64,000 nt of DNA from Panulirus ornatus (lineage: Eukaryota > Arthropoda > Malacostraca > Decapoda > Palinuridae), in the NCBI RefSeq assembly GCF_036320965.1, contig NC_092269.1, positions 34,407,843 to 34,471,842 on the forward strand, given 5' to 3'. A program made the translations under genes and the position numbers. Under the pieces are notes generated by a model that saw only the letters and a program-made list of their open reading frames with translations, was not told the DNA's origin and searched no databases. The first letter of the stretch is position 1. The number at the start of each line of letters is the position of its first letter. Shown piece after piece: positions 21,127-32,449 of this stretch.

Positions 21127-21929
21127 ATGATTTATGAAATGCCGCCCATAATGGCGAGCTGGTTTGCCTTTCATTCACTGTTTAATTATAACCCGATCGT
21201 GATATCATTTCATTTATCTAAATTACATCGTTGGCATGTGTCTGTTTACTGCAGTCATCACCAGCTCCCCCTTGCATACAACCTTTCAGCTGCAAGTCAT
21301 GTTGCAGTTATTATTTATTATTAATGCACCAGAAGGCCAGACAATGCACACACGCGGGCCTTTACACACTTTCCCGCCATAACGATTCTCACACTAACGC
21401 CCACCATCGCGACCTTTTGAATAACAATAAAAATAAGAAAATAAAAATGATTTTACGGGAACTTTCCTTATCGTTCGGACGCGCGTTTTAACATGGCGGC
21501 CTCGCTCACCAAACATAAACAAACCCGTGGATGTGACGGAGGCCAGAGAGCGAGCTGCCAGCGCTGCCCGGGAGACGGCCGGGGTAACACCTGTCCGGCT
21601 GTGGGCGAGAGTTCGGCAGCTCCCTCACTAAACAATAGTAATTATAGTTTAATTACGCCAAGACCCCGTTATTGCCACCTCCGCTTACTAAATGGCGCGC
21701 CAACTGGCAAGGAAGTGATGAGGCTTCTGGAGATAATATCGTCTCGATCGTCATGGGCGATCAGAGGAGGAGGAGGCGAGATGAGGAGTGGGCAGGCAGG
21801 GGTTGGGGCTCAGGATAATAAACGTTTAATTAGGGAGGTCCGTGAGAACTAAACAGCCAGCGGGGAGGTGAAAGCAACAGCCGGGCAGACTTACCACCAC
21901 GGCGTCTCCTCCCCACCCACGGACAACCC

Positions 21930-21934
<5 letters not shown>
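21127..21934 (+). other. Unique island with homeodomain-like sites and ATG-GCGGC start
   Basis: About 800 bp is free of tandem repeats, unusual here. It contains several TAATTA, TTTAATTA and ATTTAT words, a TAAACA forkhead-like core (21515-21530), and AACATGGCGGC at 21490-21500 starting a 119-codon open frame (MAASLTKHKQ...) that has no recognised domain. It could be a regulatory island, a promoter with a first exon, or simply non-repetitive DNA. Confidence 0.35.

Positions 21935-21988
<54 letters not shown>
21935..21988. repeat. (CT)n microsatellite
   Basis: This is a perfect CT tract of about 54 bp. Confidence 0.97.
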
Positions 21989-21990
<2 letters not shown>

Positions 21991-22019
21991 AGGTGCCTTG
22001 ATACGAAAATCATCTGGAG

Positions 22020-22360
22020 ATTAAAATGAACAACAGGCTTGGTAATGGAGCCTTCAGTGGCCTTACCAGCGTATGAAATTAATAATGCATGGCCTTTTAA
22101 AACTGTATGCCATCCAGGGTTGATTACTGGCGCATAACATTAAGAGCGTGTGCACTCATACTGCCCGACATTAAGTGTGCATATTAGCAATGCTGTATCA
22201 TCTTAATGGTGCGAGTGTTATTAATGGTATACAGCATTAATGGTCTGTGACTATACTGGTCTGTCGCATGTGAGATGCACAGGGTTAATGGCGCATGACA
22301 TCACAATACCATGAAGTTAATGATAAATGGCATTAATGGCGTAGAGAATACTGATAACAA
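22020..22360. repeat. Very diverged ATTAATGGC-based repeat
   Basis: Words such as ATTAATGG, GCGCATGACATTAA, GGCATTAATGGCG and TAATGGCGCATGACAT recur every 20-35 bp without a constant period. This is probably the eroded remains of an old minisatellite. Confidence 0.55.
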
Positions 22361-22459
22361 TAGTGCAGGCGGGTCCGTCTCCGCCGTACTGGGCCGGGTC
22401 TGTGGTGGAGTTAACGTGTCTCGGCTTAATGACCCTCCCATTACCCCCCTCACCCCGGC

Positions 22460-23345
22460 CTTCCCTCACTAGGGGAGCTATCCCCTCCACCCCTCACTAG
22501 GGGAGCTACCCCCTCCATCCCTCACTAGGGGAGCTATCCCCTCCATCCCTAACTAGGGGAGTTACCCCCCTCCATCCTTCACTAGGGCAGTTACCCCCTC
22601 CATCCCTCACTAGGGGAGCTACCCCCTCCATCCCTAACTAGGGGAGTTACCCCCCTCCATCCTTCACTAGGGGAGTTACCCCATCCATCCCTCACTAGGG
22701 CAGTTACCCCATCCATCCCTCACTGGGGCAGTTACCCCATCCATCCTTCACTAGGGGAGTTACCCCCCTCCATCCCTAACTAGGGGAGTTACCCCCCTCC
22801 ATCCTTCACTAGGGCAGTTACCCCCTCCATCCTTCACTAGGGGAGTTAGCCCATCCATCCCTCACTGGGGCAGTTACCCCCCTCCATCCTTCACCAGGGC
22901 AGTTACCCCATCCATCCCTCACTGGGGCAGTTACCCCATCCATCCTTCACTAGGGGAGTTACCCCCTCCACCCTCACTAGGGCAGTTACCCCCCTCCATC
23001 CTTCACTAGGGGAGTTACCCCTTCCATCCCTCACTAAGGCAGTTACTCCCTCCACCCTCACTAAGGCAGTTACCCCCTCCACCCTCGCTAGGGCAGTTAC
23101 CCCCTCCATCCCTCACTAGGGGAGTTACCCCCACCATCCCTTACTAGGAGACTTACCCCACCTTCCCTCACCATGGGTTACCCCGTCATCCGTCACCAGG
23201 GGAGTAACCCCACAATCCCTCACTAGGGGAGTTACCCCCGTCATCCCTCACTAGGGGAGTTACCCCACCATACCTCACTAGGGGAGCTACCCCGCCATAC
23301 CTTACTAGGGGAGTTACCCAAGCATTCTTTAATAGGTGAGTTACG
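22460..23345. repeat. Minisatellite, 28-bp unit, ~31 copies
   Basis: Units run CCCTCACTAGGGGAGTTACC then CCCTCCAT. Common variants are AACTAGGGG, CTTCACTAGGG, GGGCAG for GGGGAG, and CCATCCAT for CCCTCCAT. CACTAGGGG and GTTACCCC create G- and C-rich strands. Confidence 0.94.
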
Positions 23346-23364
23346 CCTATCCTTCATCTGACAG

Positions 23365-23367
<3 letters not shown>

Positions 23368-23439
<72 letters not shown>
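23368..23439. repeat. (CT)n microsatellite
   Basis: This is a perfect CT tract of about 72 bp directly after the 28-bp array. Confidence 0.97.
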
Positions 23440-23442
<3 letters not shown>

Positions 23443-24129
23443 CACATCTCCACTACGTCTCCGTCCATCAACACAGTCAACGACGCGTCTGTCACTCAAG
23501 CAAGACTTTGAGGACACCACTCAAAACCGTGGGCTCCCTCCCACTCCCTCATCACCGTCCACCACTGCTCCACAACAGCCAATAAGACACAACCGGTGCT
23601 CCATTGTTAAAATGTTCCCACTTCTACTACCAGAGATCGCTTCTGCAATCAATGTAATCTTTGTTCAGTGGAAACATTTAATTCATGGGGGTACAGTAGC
23701 TATTTATTCACATCTTTAAGTGGTAATATGTTTCCCACCACTTGCCGAATATCCCAGTTCTCTCACTTGGTAAATTTCTAGTCAGCCTCCTCCTTATTTC
23801 CTCCCGCTCTTCCACTAACAAAATTCATCTTATCTGACGTACAATTTTTCAACATCGAACCATCCACCTGCAAAGTTCCCCTTACCACTTTCAAAATCCT
23901 CTTTTCCAGTATCAAGAATATCCCTCTCCACTGAGGAAACCTCCCTTTCCACTGGTCAAATTCGTCCATACATTTGCCAAAATAAACCCCACCTCCACTC
24001 GCGCAATTGCCTCCCACACTTGTCAAATCAGGCAGTGGGGGTCCAGCGAAGGAGAGGTGGTTCCCTCGAGTGTGGCGCAGCAGCCATACCACTGAAGAGA
24101 GAGACCCGTAGAGTGAAGGGTTACTGTCC
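23440..24129. other. Unique to weakly periodic CT-rich segment
   Basis: From about 23720 to 24040, words like CCCACTTGTCAAAT, CCACTGGTCAAATTC and CACTTGGTAAATTTC recur about every 25-30 bp, suggesting an eroded minisatellite. No gene was recognised. Confidence 0.5.
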
Positions 24130-24490
24130 GGGAGGGAGCAGGTCCAGGCTTGGGAGGGAAGGAAGGGGAGTGAATCGGTCCAGGGTAAGGGAAGGGAAGT
24201 GAGGGAGTCGGCCCAGGTTCAGGGGAGGGGACGGAAGGGAAGGAGTCGGCCCAGGTTCAGGGGAGGGGAGGGAAGGGAAGGAGTCGGTCCAGGTTCAGGG
24301 GGGGGGGGGGAAGGGAAGTGAAGGAGTCGGCCCAGGTTCAGGGGAGGGAAGGGAAGGAGTCGGCCCAGGTTCAGGGGAGGGAAGGAAGTGAAGGAGTCGG
24401 CCCAGGTTCAGGGAAGGGAAGGGAGGGAGTCGGTCCAGGTTCAGGAGAGGGGAGGGAGGGAGTCCGTTCAAGTTCAGGTGAGGGAAGGTG
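24130..24490. repeat. G-rich minisatellite, ~34-40-bp unit
   Basis: Units contain GGAGTCGGCCCAGGTTCAGG followed by a variable GGGAGGGGA run (a run of 13 G begins at 24299). About nine copies vary in length in the G-run. G-quadruplex formation on this strand is plausible. Confidence 0.9.
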
Positions 24491-24586
24491 GTGCAGGTGA
24501 TGACCTCTTGACTGAGGGTATAAAGTATTATGTGACACACCAACGCTCTCTCTCCCACTCCATCCCTCCCTCCCTCCCTCCTCCCT

Positions 24587-24770
24587 TAACGTCTGATGCT
24601 CCTCCCCTTGTGTCTGCCGCCCTAACCTCCTTCCCCGACGTCTGCCGCCCTAACTCCCCCACCTTCTATGTCTGCCGCCCTGACCCCTTCCTTCTACGTC
24701 TGCCGCCCTGACCCCTTCCTCTTACGTCTGCCGCCCTAACCCCCTCCCCCCTGCCCCATGCCGCCCTCTA
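24587..24770. repeat. Short minisatellite, TCTGCCGCCCTAACC unit
   Basis: CTACGTCTGCCGCCCTGACC-type words recur five or six times at spacings of about 26-38 bp in a C-rich stretch. Confidence 0.85.
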
Positions 24771-24884
24771 ACCTTGCCCATCCTTCTCTCACCCAGCAAT
24801 ACTCTCTACCCCCCTCCCTTGCTATCATCTCTCCCTCAGCAACTCCCTTCTTACCATCTTTCTCTCCCTTGCTACTCCTTACCA

Positions 24885-25165
24885 ATGCCCTGGTCTGACT
24901 TCATTCATACACAGTTCAGTTTTGGTCATCAAACATCACACAGACAAAAGAAAACTAAAACAAATACAGAAAGAAGCAACAAAACTCATTTCATCCTCAG
25001 AAATGATCTCAAAGGTCTACGAACATTTTCCCTAAAACATCAAAGACTCTGAGTAGATCCAAATGAATTTTTCGAAATACTACATGATTCTGAAACATTA
25101 ATTCATAGCAGTTTCTTCACGACAGAGATGCAACGAACAGAAACAACAGCAGGAACTCAATAAAG
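24885..25165 (+). mobile_element. Degenerate LINE 3' fragment (CR1-like)
   Basis: In one frame with a single internal stop at 25050-25052, the translation shows an eroded C-terminal reverse-transcriptase end: a QFSFGHQ segment (for QFWSP), a KTNTERSNKTHFILRNDL block, FSLKHQRL, and VDPNEFFEILHDSET. These correspond to the blocks of the copy at 33515 (HIQRKGTKLISSLR and RLRGFLIEVFKILNN) in the same order. Upstream RT motifs are absent, so this is a 5'-truncated dead copy. Confidence 0.7.
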
Positions 25166-25850
25166 AAGATGGAGTGTAAACATGGGCAATAAAGCTACTT
25201 GATGTAGACTAACAGAACACTGCACAAACTACCTCCAGATCCCGTCATAGCGGAGACTAATTACGCCCTAAAATCAAAGCAGAACATATACTTTAATGAC
25301 ATCATTTGCGAGAAAACGGGACTGTTCAAGAAACAAAACTAGCTAACGCACACAATTCAACTCTTTTGTTTACCAGGTCTGAGTCTCCTCACGGAGTACC
25401 TTTTTTTTTTTTTCTTCCTATAAACTTTCTAAGTCGGTATACTCCTTCCAAACTAAATGGTTCTGCTGCCAAGTTATTTCCCTACCGACTGTTTGGCCGC
25501 AGGGAGAAGTGTGTGGGCAGGTTGATCTGTGTTGTACAATCTTCTCTCCATCTCTACACACTAAGGAACTTTAAGATAATATTAACATATCCAACAGATA
25601 AAATCGTCACGTATTAAGCCTCCCTCATCGTAATCCGTCCTTCTCCTGTACCTCGCCGATACACCATTCCTCTCTGTGGAGTTGTGGTGATGCGGGAGGA
25701 AGAAGAAGAAGAGCGGGAATAGTCAGACGGGTCAAGAAACACAAGATGGCTTCAGGGGGTAAGAGATGCCCGGTGTCTGTGTACTGAAATGTGTGAGTGG
25801 CTGGCTGATGATGTAGTTCTGGTGCCTTATCTATTTACCCCCGGGAGACT
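25166..25850. other. Unique segment after LINE fragment
   Basis: This is AT-rich unique DNA with a T-run at about 25400-25411. The first part may be LINE 3' untranslated sequence. A plus-strand frame of about 103 codons (25306-25617) has no recognised domain. Confidence 0.45.
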
Positions 25851-26590
25851 AAGAAGAAGAAGGGGGGGAGGGGGGCTCTCCCTTAGCCACTCCCTCCCTT
25901 GCCACTCCCTCTCCTGCCAGGCCGCGCCCTACCTACCCACTTCAGGGTCAACATCTGTAATCAAAGACCAGAAACAACGAGCTTGTTCCAGGGCCGGGGG
26001 GAGGGAGGGGGGAGAGAGGGCGGTGGGGAGCGTGGGAGGGTGAAGGGGTGGTGAGAAGTAAGGGGGGGGAGGGGATCGTGGTTGTCTACTGACAAACACT
26101 ACCTGGGAGGAGTGGGGGGACGGACGGCCCCCATGGACAACTGGCTACTACCCCTCCACACAATCGACGTTCGTGTGAAACCCGGATCGAGTCCCCTATC
26201 AAGGCACTGCCCGACGACACGATGACCGGGACGCACTGTTGTATATATACGCTTGTCAGCAACCACTTCCCCTGGCGACCGACCGACCGAGTCCCTCACA
26301 ACTCGCACCAGCCCTCACCTACATTGCCCTGACTCGAGCCCCCGTCAGGGATGTTAAGTGTGTTTCATAACCACTAAACTTGAATCCAGATTCCAATCGT
26401 GTGCGGTAATCCGTCTCCACGGACAGATTCCCCATATACCCTCCTCTCCTAATGCAGATCCCTACAGATTGAACGTTGAAACCCAATTTAGCCAACCGGT
26501 TCACGGAACCGGATTCAGGCATGTAACGGGGGTCTGTGATCAACCATACAAACAACTACTTGAGCCAACCATCCACCCTGATTCATGCCC
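25851..26590. other. G-rich patch and unique DNA
   Basis: G-rich runs at about 25851-26080 give low-complexity frames. A GGATCGAGTCC word at about 26182 resembles a tRNA B box, but no A box was found. No gene was recognised. Confidence 0.45.
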
Positions 26591-26597
26591 GAACTAC

Positions 26598-26780
26598 CGG
26601 CCCTAACAGCTTGCCCTTATGGTGAATTACTGGCCCTAACAGCTTGGCCTTATGGTGAACTATTGGCCCTAACGGCTTGCCCTTATGGTGAACTACCGGC
26701 CCTAACAGCTTGCCCTAATGGTGAACTACCGGCCCTAACAGCTTGCCCTTATGGTGAACTACTGGCCCTAACAGCCTGCC
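26598..26780. repeat. Minisatellite, 33-bp unit, ~6 copies
   Basis: Units run CCCTAACAGCTTGCCCTTAT then GGTGAACTACTGG. They read as 11-residue repeats (ALTACPYGELL) in one frame, a consequence of the 33-bp period. Confidence 0.93.
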
Positions 26781-27638
26781 TATAAGAGATTCAAAGAGAC
26801 GTAGTCGCACCGTACAACATGACGAATATGGCGTCACTATAATTCAGTCTAAGCCAAACTCATTGTTACCCTGTTTACTGCGTGTAAGTCACTCAAAGGG
26901 CAACGATCGCCCATTCTCTTTTAATGGAATCTCACACACACAGACACACACAGCTCCGTCTGGCGAGAAGATATCTAGTCAGTAGTTCGTGTCTGTAGGC
27001 CAATTAAACTCAGTCGACCGTCAACTGGTTAAGAAGGTGGCATAAAGTTGCGAGGAAGCTCCTGCCTTCTAATGTAAAATGACTATCCGGCACATCTGCG
27101 CGGTGGGTCGACTTTCCATCAACAGATGGCGTTAGGATCATTAAGCGGAGAGTCTCCTGTTCGGTGTACCGTCACACAGTCAAGCACGGAATCACCCGTA
27201 CAGCCGAAAAAGACCCGAGACGTAATTCCTATGTACATTTCTCCTTGACATATAAAGAAGGAGATTATAAATGGATGGATGAATTATGCATAACAAAACA
27301 CAGGGTCTGAATTACGATGTTGACATACGTCTCGATGGGTATTTACGACACTGTTGGCCGTTGCAGGTAGGCAAGAAGCGCTTGTTTGCTGCCCCACTTA
27401 ACAACCCTCCCGGGGGACGCACACACACACACACGGGAAAGAAAGAAAAGAGCGAGGGTCCTCTGGCGGTACCAATTAGCAAAAATCCTTTGCTGGCAAC
27501 TTTGGGGGCAAATGCGGTTTGTGTCAACGTCGAAGAGACGGCAAGAGGCTGTGGCACGTCTGTCCCCCCCACTCCACCTCTGAGCCTGGCGTGTTTACAT
27601 TATGTGTTTGGCGCAGGAGGCGCTATGTGACGTGAGGA

Positions 27639-27642
<4 letters not shown>
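26781..27642. other. Unique segment, no gene seen
   Basis: This stretch is largely non-repetitive. A plus-strand frame of 114 codons at 27286 and a minus-strand frame overlap without a recognised domain. Confidence 0.45.
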
Positions 27643-27715
<73 letters not shown>

Positions 27716-27770
27716 TCACCCCACAGGTACACAAACGCATGCGCGAGACATCATGGCGTTCTAACATCAA

Positions 27771-27814
<44 letters not shown>
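27643..27814. repeat. (GA)n and (GT)n tracts
   Basis: A GA tract (27643-27712) is followed after about 60 bp of unique DNA by a GT tract (27773-27814). Confidence 0.96.
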
Positions 27815-27816
<2 letters not shown>

Positions 27817-27842
27817 AGAGCCTAACGATCGTTCTCTCACGC

Positions 27843-27850
27843 TGACGTCA
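27843..27850. promoter_or_regulatory. CRE/ATF-type octamer TGACGTCA
   Basis: This is a perfect octamer just downstream of a GT tract. It is followed by TGAG. Function is not shown. Confidence 0.3.
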
Positions 27851-28019
27851 TGAGACATCGTAGGACATCGTCGTCCACACGGGCCGTAATGGCCTCCGTT
27901 CCCTCCCAGTATGGTCAAATGAGGCGACCCTCATACCGCTCGACAGCGTGTGCCCCAAAACCTCTTGTTCAGATGGCTCAGACTAGACGGTGCGTGCTCC
28001 TCTGGAGCTCTTCAGCAGG

Positions 28020-28335
28020 AGGATACGACCCTTGAGGACGAAGGTACGACCCTTGAGCACGACGGTACGACCCCCCGGGCACGACGATACGGCCCTTGAG
28101 CACGACGGTACTTGGGAACAATGGCCTGGTCTTGGATGTGACCTTCAGACCGTCGAACCCAAGCGTCGTCGAGCCATTAAACCCAAGGGTCGTCAAATCG
28201 TCGAACCCAAGGGTCGTCAAACCATCAAACCCAAGGGTCGTCAAATCGTCGAACCCAAGGGTCGTCAAACCATCAAACCCAAGGGTCGTCAAATCGTCGA
28301 ACCCAAGGGTCGTCAAACCATCAAACCCAAGAGCA
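28020..28335. repeat. Two adjacent minisatellites (21-25 bp and 24 bp)
   Basis: At 28020-28115 units contain GACCCTTGAGCACGACGGTA. At 28150-28335 a 24-bp unit alternates in two forms, CAAACCCAAGGGTCGTCAAA and CGAACCCAAGGGTCGTCAAA, each followed by CCAT or TCGT, so the true repeat is a 48-bp dimer. Shadow frames on both strands read eight-residue repeats. Confidence 0.92.
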
Positions 28336-28349
28336 AAGGCAGTATGAAA

Positions 28350-28467
28350 CTCTCTCTCTCTCTCTCTCCTCCTCACCTTGAAAAAAAAAACTCGTACTTA
28401 AGACAGTGGCTATGGGGTGGCTGGGTGGGCGTGGAGGGAGGTGGGGTAGGGTGGCGAGCCTTGCTCT
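28350..28467. other. Short CT and A runs
   Basis: A CT tract (28351-28368) and an A-run precede a G-rich patch. Nothing else was recognised. Confidence 0.6.
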
Positions 28468-28968
28468 ATGTTTTGTATTCAGGGTCATAACATTATATAT
28501 AATGATATACGAATAATAATAATATTCCCGGACGAATGCTTAAAATTCTGGGCGCGCCTTACATGGGGTCCTACCACACTCTTAAATTGCACCCGAAACA
28601 TTTGCACTGGGGTGTGGACGAGCATATCAGACGCACCAGGACCAACACGGACGAAAGACAAGGAAAAAGCAGTAACGGTTTCTGAAATGAAGCGTCAAGG
28701 TTCGTCTAAGGTAATGAAGCAGTTTCAAACCATCGGAGGTTTCCGAGTCTATCCAACGCGAGGATGCCGTCGAGGCAAAATCAGGCTAAAAGACGAAGCC
28801 GCTTCGAATCAAAGTGGAGTTACAAAAAACATCGACAAGAAGCATTTTCGAAGTGCCGATACTTGGATAACAGCTTCAAAACCACCAATACGGAGCACTT
28901 TCAAAGTATCTACATGCACAGTGCGACAGTTATACAAACGATACACACAACGAAACAGTTCCAGGTGA
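28468..28968 (+). other. 166-codon open frame in non-repetitive DNA, unrecognised
   Basis: This is one of the few long open frames not made by tandem repeats. The predicted product is Lys/Arg/Thr-rich with no membrane segment or motif I recognise. The sequence has loose internal recurrence (AAGCAGTTTCAAACCATC near 28708 and a TTTCAAACCATCACC word near 28990), which hints at an eroded repeat. A second frame is open from 28764 to 29045. It could be chance, an old element or an exon. Confidence 0.25.
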
Positions 28969-29222
28969 TTAACGCCATCACGATGCTTTCAAACCATCAC
29001 CAGAACACACTGGGCACTTCACAGTTGGTCAACCGCACGATTTAAACAGCTACTTCCCGTTTTATCTTTTTTTACGTAAAAAATGCCACTAAATAACGTG
29101 TTTTCTTGATACAATTCCCCTTGTCAAATTATGAATGGTGCAAATATTCATTATTTCTAAGAGATAATAGACTGACTGACACACTTATTAACCACATCAA
29201 AGGAGAACGCCAATTAACATCT

Positions 29223-29480
<258 letters not shown>

Positions 29481-30266
29481 TAATGAGAAAAATATATGAG
29501 AAAAAAAATTCTAGGATAGTTAGTGCTCTATTCGGCAACCGTTTTCTTTGTTACTGGGGATTGGACGGTAGATGGCGATACTGGTGACTACAGCTCGTCT
29601 GTTGTTATGTGGTGGGAGTTGCACTTCTCGGTAGCCCGGTCCTGTTCGACTACTACGTCGTCACGACTATACAACGACCCATACTGTGCCTACTACCATA
29701 ACAACAGCCACTCTAATTACCATAACAGCGACTAAAACGATGATATTAACCTTAAACGATAAAAAAAATTCCATATAAACGGTCATTAAATCGTTAACTA
29801 GCAAAGCAACTGTCATGAAGTCAATCTACCACCACACCAGCAACCACTATCCCATCTACCACCACCACACTTCCAACCACCGCATCAACCACCGCATCAA
29901 CCACTGACCCATCTACCACCTCACCAGAAAGACTGCACAGAACAGCAGCAACCACAACACGCAGCACCGAACATCCCACTACCTACTGGGAACCACACAA
30001 GCCACCACGACCACAACCATCCCAGCAGGTAGAACCATACACACCCCCATCCCCAAAGCACTGGTCAAGCACCAGGCAGGCAGGACCATCACACGTACAA
30101 CGACCCGTGCTTATGGGAAATCGAACCCATGAGTACCCATGGCAGGGAGACCCGTGCTGGGCACGGCCATGGCGCATATTCCCGGTGTAACGCTGTTCGA
30201 GATTTGTGGGTTCGCCTGCTTATTACCTCCAGCCCTCGGCGACAATATCGGGTTGTGGCTTATTTG
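29481..30266. other. Unique to CCA-rich segment
   Basis: At about 29815-29960 CCATCTACCACCACCAC-like words recur. On the minus strand near 30110-30135 there is a good B-box-like GGGTTCGATTTCCC, but I see no convincing A box upstream, so this may be only the remnant of a tRNA-derived element. Confidence 0.45.
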
Positions 30267-30292
30267 AAAAAAAAAAAAAAAGAAAAAAAAAA
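30267..30292. repeat. A-rich tract
   Basis: Runs of A are interrupted by single G. It may be a retroposon tail for the tRNA-like remnant on its left, but that is not demonstrated. Confidence 0.8.
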
Positions 30293-31263
30293 GGTGGAGG
30301 GTCGGGGGGAGAGAGAGAAGTGAACGTCATATTCCAATACAACTACTCATAGCCATATTTCTCGTGATAATTAAACGCCAGAACCTTAGCTCGATACTCT
30401 GCTGGTAATTAAGAGCCCCGGCCGTCGTGTTCAGCAGTAGTCCACACCCTAAAATACTGGGGTAGGGGCCTCCGGCTCGAGTGAAGGCCTTACGCACTCT
30501 ACATATACACGGAGAAAATGAAACATGAATTAACATTCTTGTGAGAGGATGAGGAGCCGCTCAATGTACGGAGGTGGTAGGATACCTGTCCGGGCGTTTT
30601 ATCATCGAGTCGTAATGTCCTCCGATTAGACGAACGCTTGATACGCTAAGGACAGAGTATAAAACAGAAGAGGATGCTCGACTAGACTGACTCTCGTTAT
30701 CATAATTAGAAAATATATTTCGGTGGGCATCAGGTTAGACCGGGAGACTCCTCCCTCCAACCCCTTATACAATTTGAGGGGGTAGCTACCCTGAGGTACC
30801 TCAATAACACACGAGAACTCATTCACTACACCACCCCATCCCTCCCTTTTCTTCACCCGGAGCCCCAGCACCATCGTCTGAAAATACCGCCATTCAACCC
30901 TCCCATCCAGGTGCAGTCTGTGGCATCATTCTACTGGGGCCGGCCTAACCCAGCGCACGTCCAATATTACTGCTATACCCACGTGCTTCATCTTCCGTTC
31001 CATGAGCAACGCCCTCCACAATGCCATACCTCGTTGTGGTTTCCTCGTTTCTCTGCCCGCGGACTCTACGCCTCCCAGTCCGAGAATCCATTTCGTCCGC
31101 TGCCGGTGTATGGGTCTGTCTACAGGGGCGAGACCCATCTTTTAACCAGCCTTCAATAGTGGGTGTTGCGCCTTGCCTCCCAATAAGCCTTCACACCCGA
31201 TGCCTTAACATTCTTCCACCTTCAATGCTCTCTTTTAAGCCTTCGCCAACTCGTCTACCTTTT

Positions 31264-31269
<6 letters not shown>
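30293..31269. other. Unique segment, no gene seen
   Basis: This is about 1 kb of non-repetitive DNA, one of the longer repeat-free stretches. Frames of 70-82 codons on both strands show no domain I recognise, and no exon structure is evident. Confidence 0.5.

Positions 31270-31348
<79 letters not shown>
31270..31348. repeat. (CT)n microsatellite
   Basis: This is a perfect CT tract of about 79 bp. Confidence 0.97.
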
Positions 31349-31351
<3 letters not shown>

Positions 31352-31733
31352 GCGTCTGCTTCCATCTCAGCGTCCTGCTAGCAAAAAGGGGCTAGATGTT
31401 ACCTGTAGTTCACCGGCAGTCGCCTTCGATGGGTCTTCCACCCCTACAGCCCAGGCTGGGCTCAGGGCTCTCTAGATATCTGAGGTCTTGTGTGTGTGTG
31501 TGTGTGTGTGTCGTGCCGACCCTGTCTTCATCGCTCTATCCTCAACATACATACATACATACACCACCACCACCAGCAGGAACCACCTCACTTCCCAACT
31601 CCCCTGCACGTTATCACTGCTGGTCATCAAGCCGTCTCTCGCCGTCCAATTTTTCTGTACACATAAATAAAGAAAAAAAATGCTTCCTCTATATTTTGTA
31701 TTCCTCGAAAGTTAACGGCCTGAAACACGCTCG

Positions 31734-31736
<3 letters not shown>
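31349..31736. other. Unique segment with short GT tract
   Basis: A GT tract lies at 31490-31511 and ATAC/ACC repeats at about 31548-31575. No gene was recognised. Confidence 0.5.

Positions 31737-31803
<67 letters not shown>
31737..31803. repeat. (CT)n microsatellite
   Basis: This is a perfect CT tract of about 67 bp. Confidence 0.97.
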
Positions 31804-31806
<3 letters not shown>

Positions 31807-31924
31807 CACTCACACACAACCTACAAAGGTATCCGAATACTGCTGTCAAGTGCGGATCACATATAACCCCGCCAATCGCTGTGTCACCCACAGATACACC
31901 AGCAGGCAAGGTCTGACCCACACA

Positions 31925-31925
<1 letters not shown>

Positions 31926-32000
<75 letters not shown>
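31926..32000. repeat. (AT)n microsatellite
   Basis: This is an AT tract of about 75 bp with one GT near its start. Confidence 0.97.
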
Positions 32001-32003
<3 letters not shown>

Positions 32004-32449
32004 GTTCCTTATCTCTCAGTATGGCAGGTGCTATTCACCGGGCCTCACATCTCCCCCCGTGTCCTCCGACACTAAGAGAGAGACTCTATCTCTCCCTTAC
32101 ACATACTAACAGCCATTCAGGAGAGCTTCCCCCATGATGATGCAGTGGTTAATAACCGATCCATTCAGCGGGTCCCGTGGGTCTGGCTGGACCTTTTGGC
32201 CAGGCCTCCCCGACCGTACTGCGTGACCTCCTGCCACAGCCAGTTGTGTGTTCCGCCGCCGACCCTCCTCCTGCCCACTACACCAGACCAATCCCCCAGG
32301 ACCTCACCCGAGCCAAAGAGGAGTTCTGTATGAAATTCTGTGTTCTCTATGGCTTTCCCTGAGACCTCCTTACGCTTCGTGATCTTGCAATAGTCGTTTA
32401 TACTTATGTCCGTCGCCTTACCTTCACTCTGACAGCAACAACATCCACG
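32001..32449. other. Unique segment before the 30-bp array
   Basis: Non-repetitive DNA with no recognised product. Some frames here continue into the array and are therefore inflated. Confidence 0.5.

Noticed and set aside
26170..26195. tRNA gene suggested by GGATCGAGTCC
   Set aside because: Only a B-box-like word is present; no A box, anticodon arm or acceptor stem pairing was found.
30095..30190. tRNA gene on the minus strand with GGGTTCGATTTCCC
   Set aside because: The B box is good, but no A box at the right distance and no acceptor stem could be found. It is left as a possible remnant.
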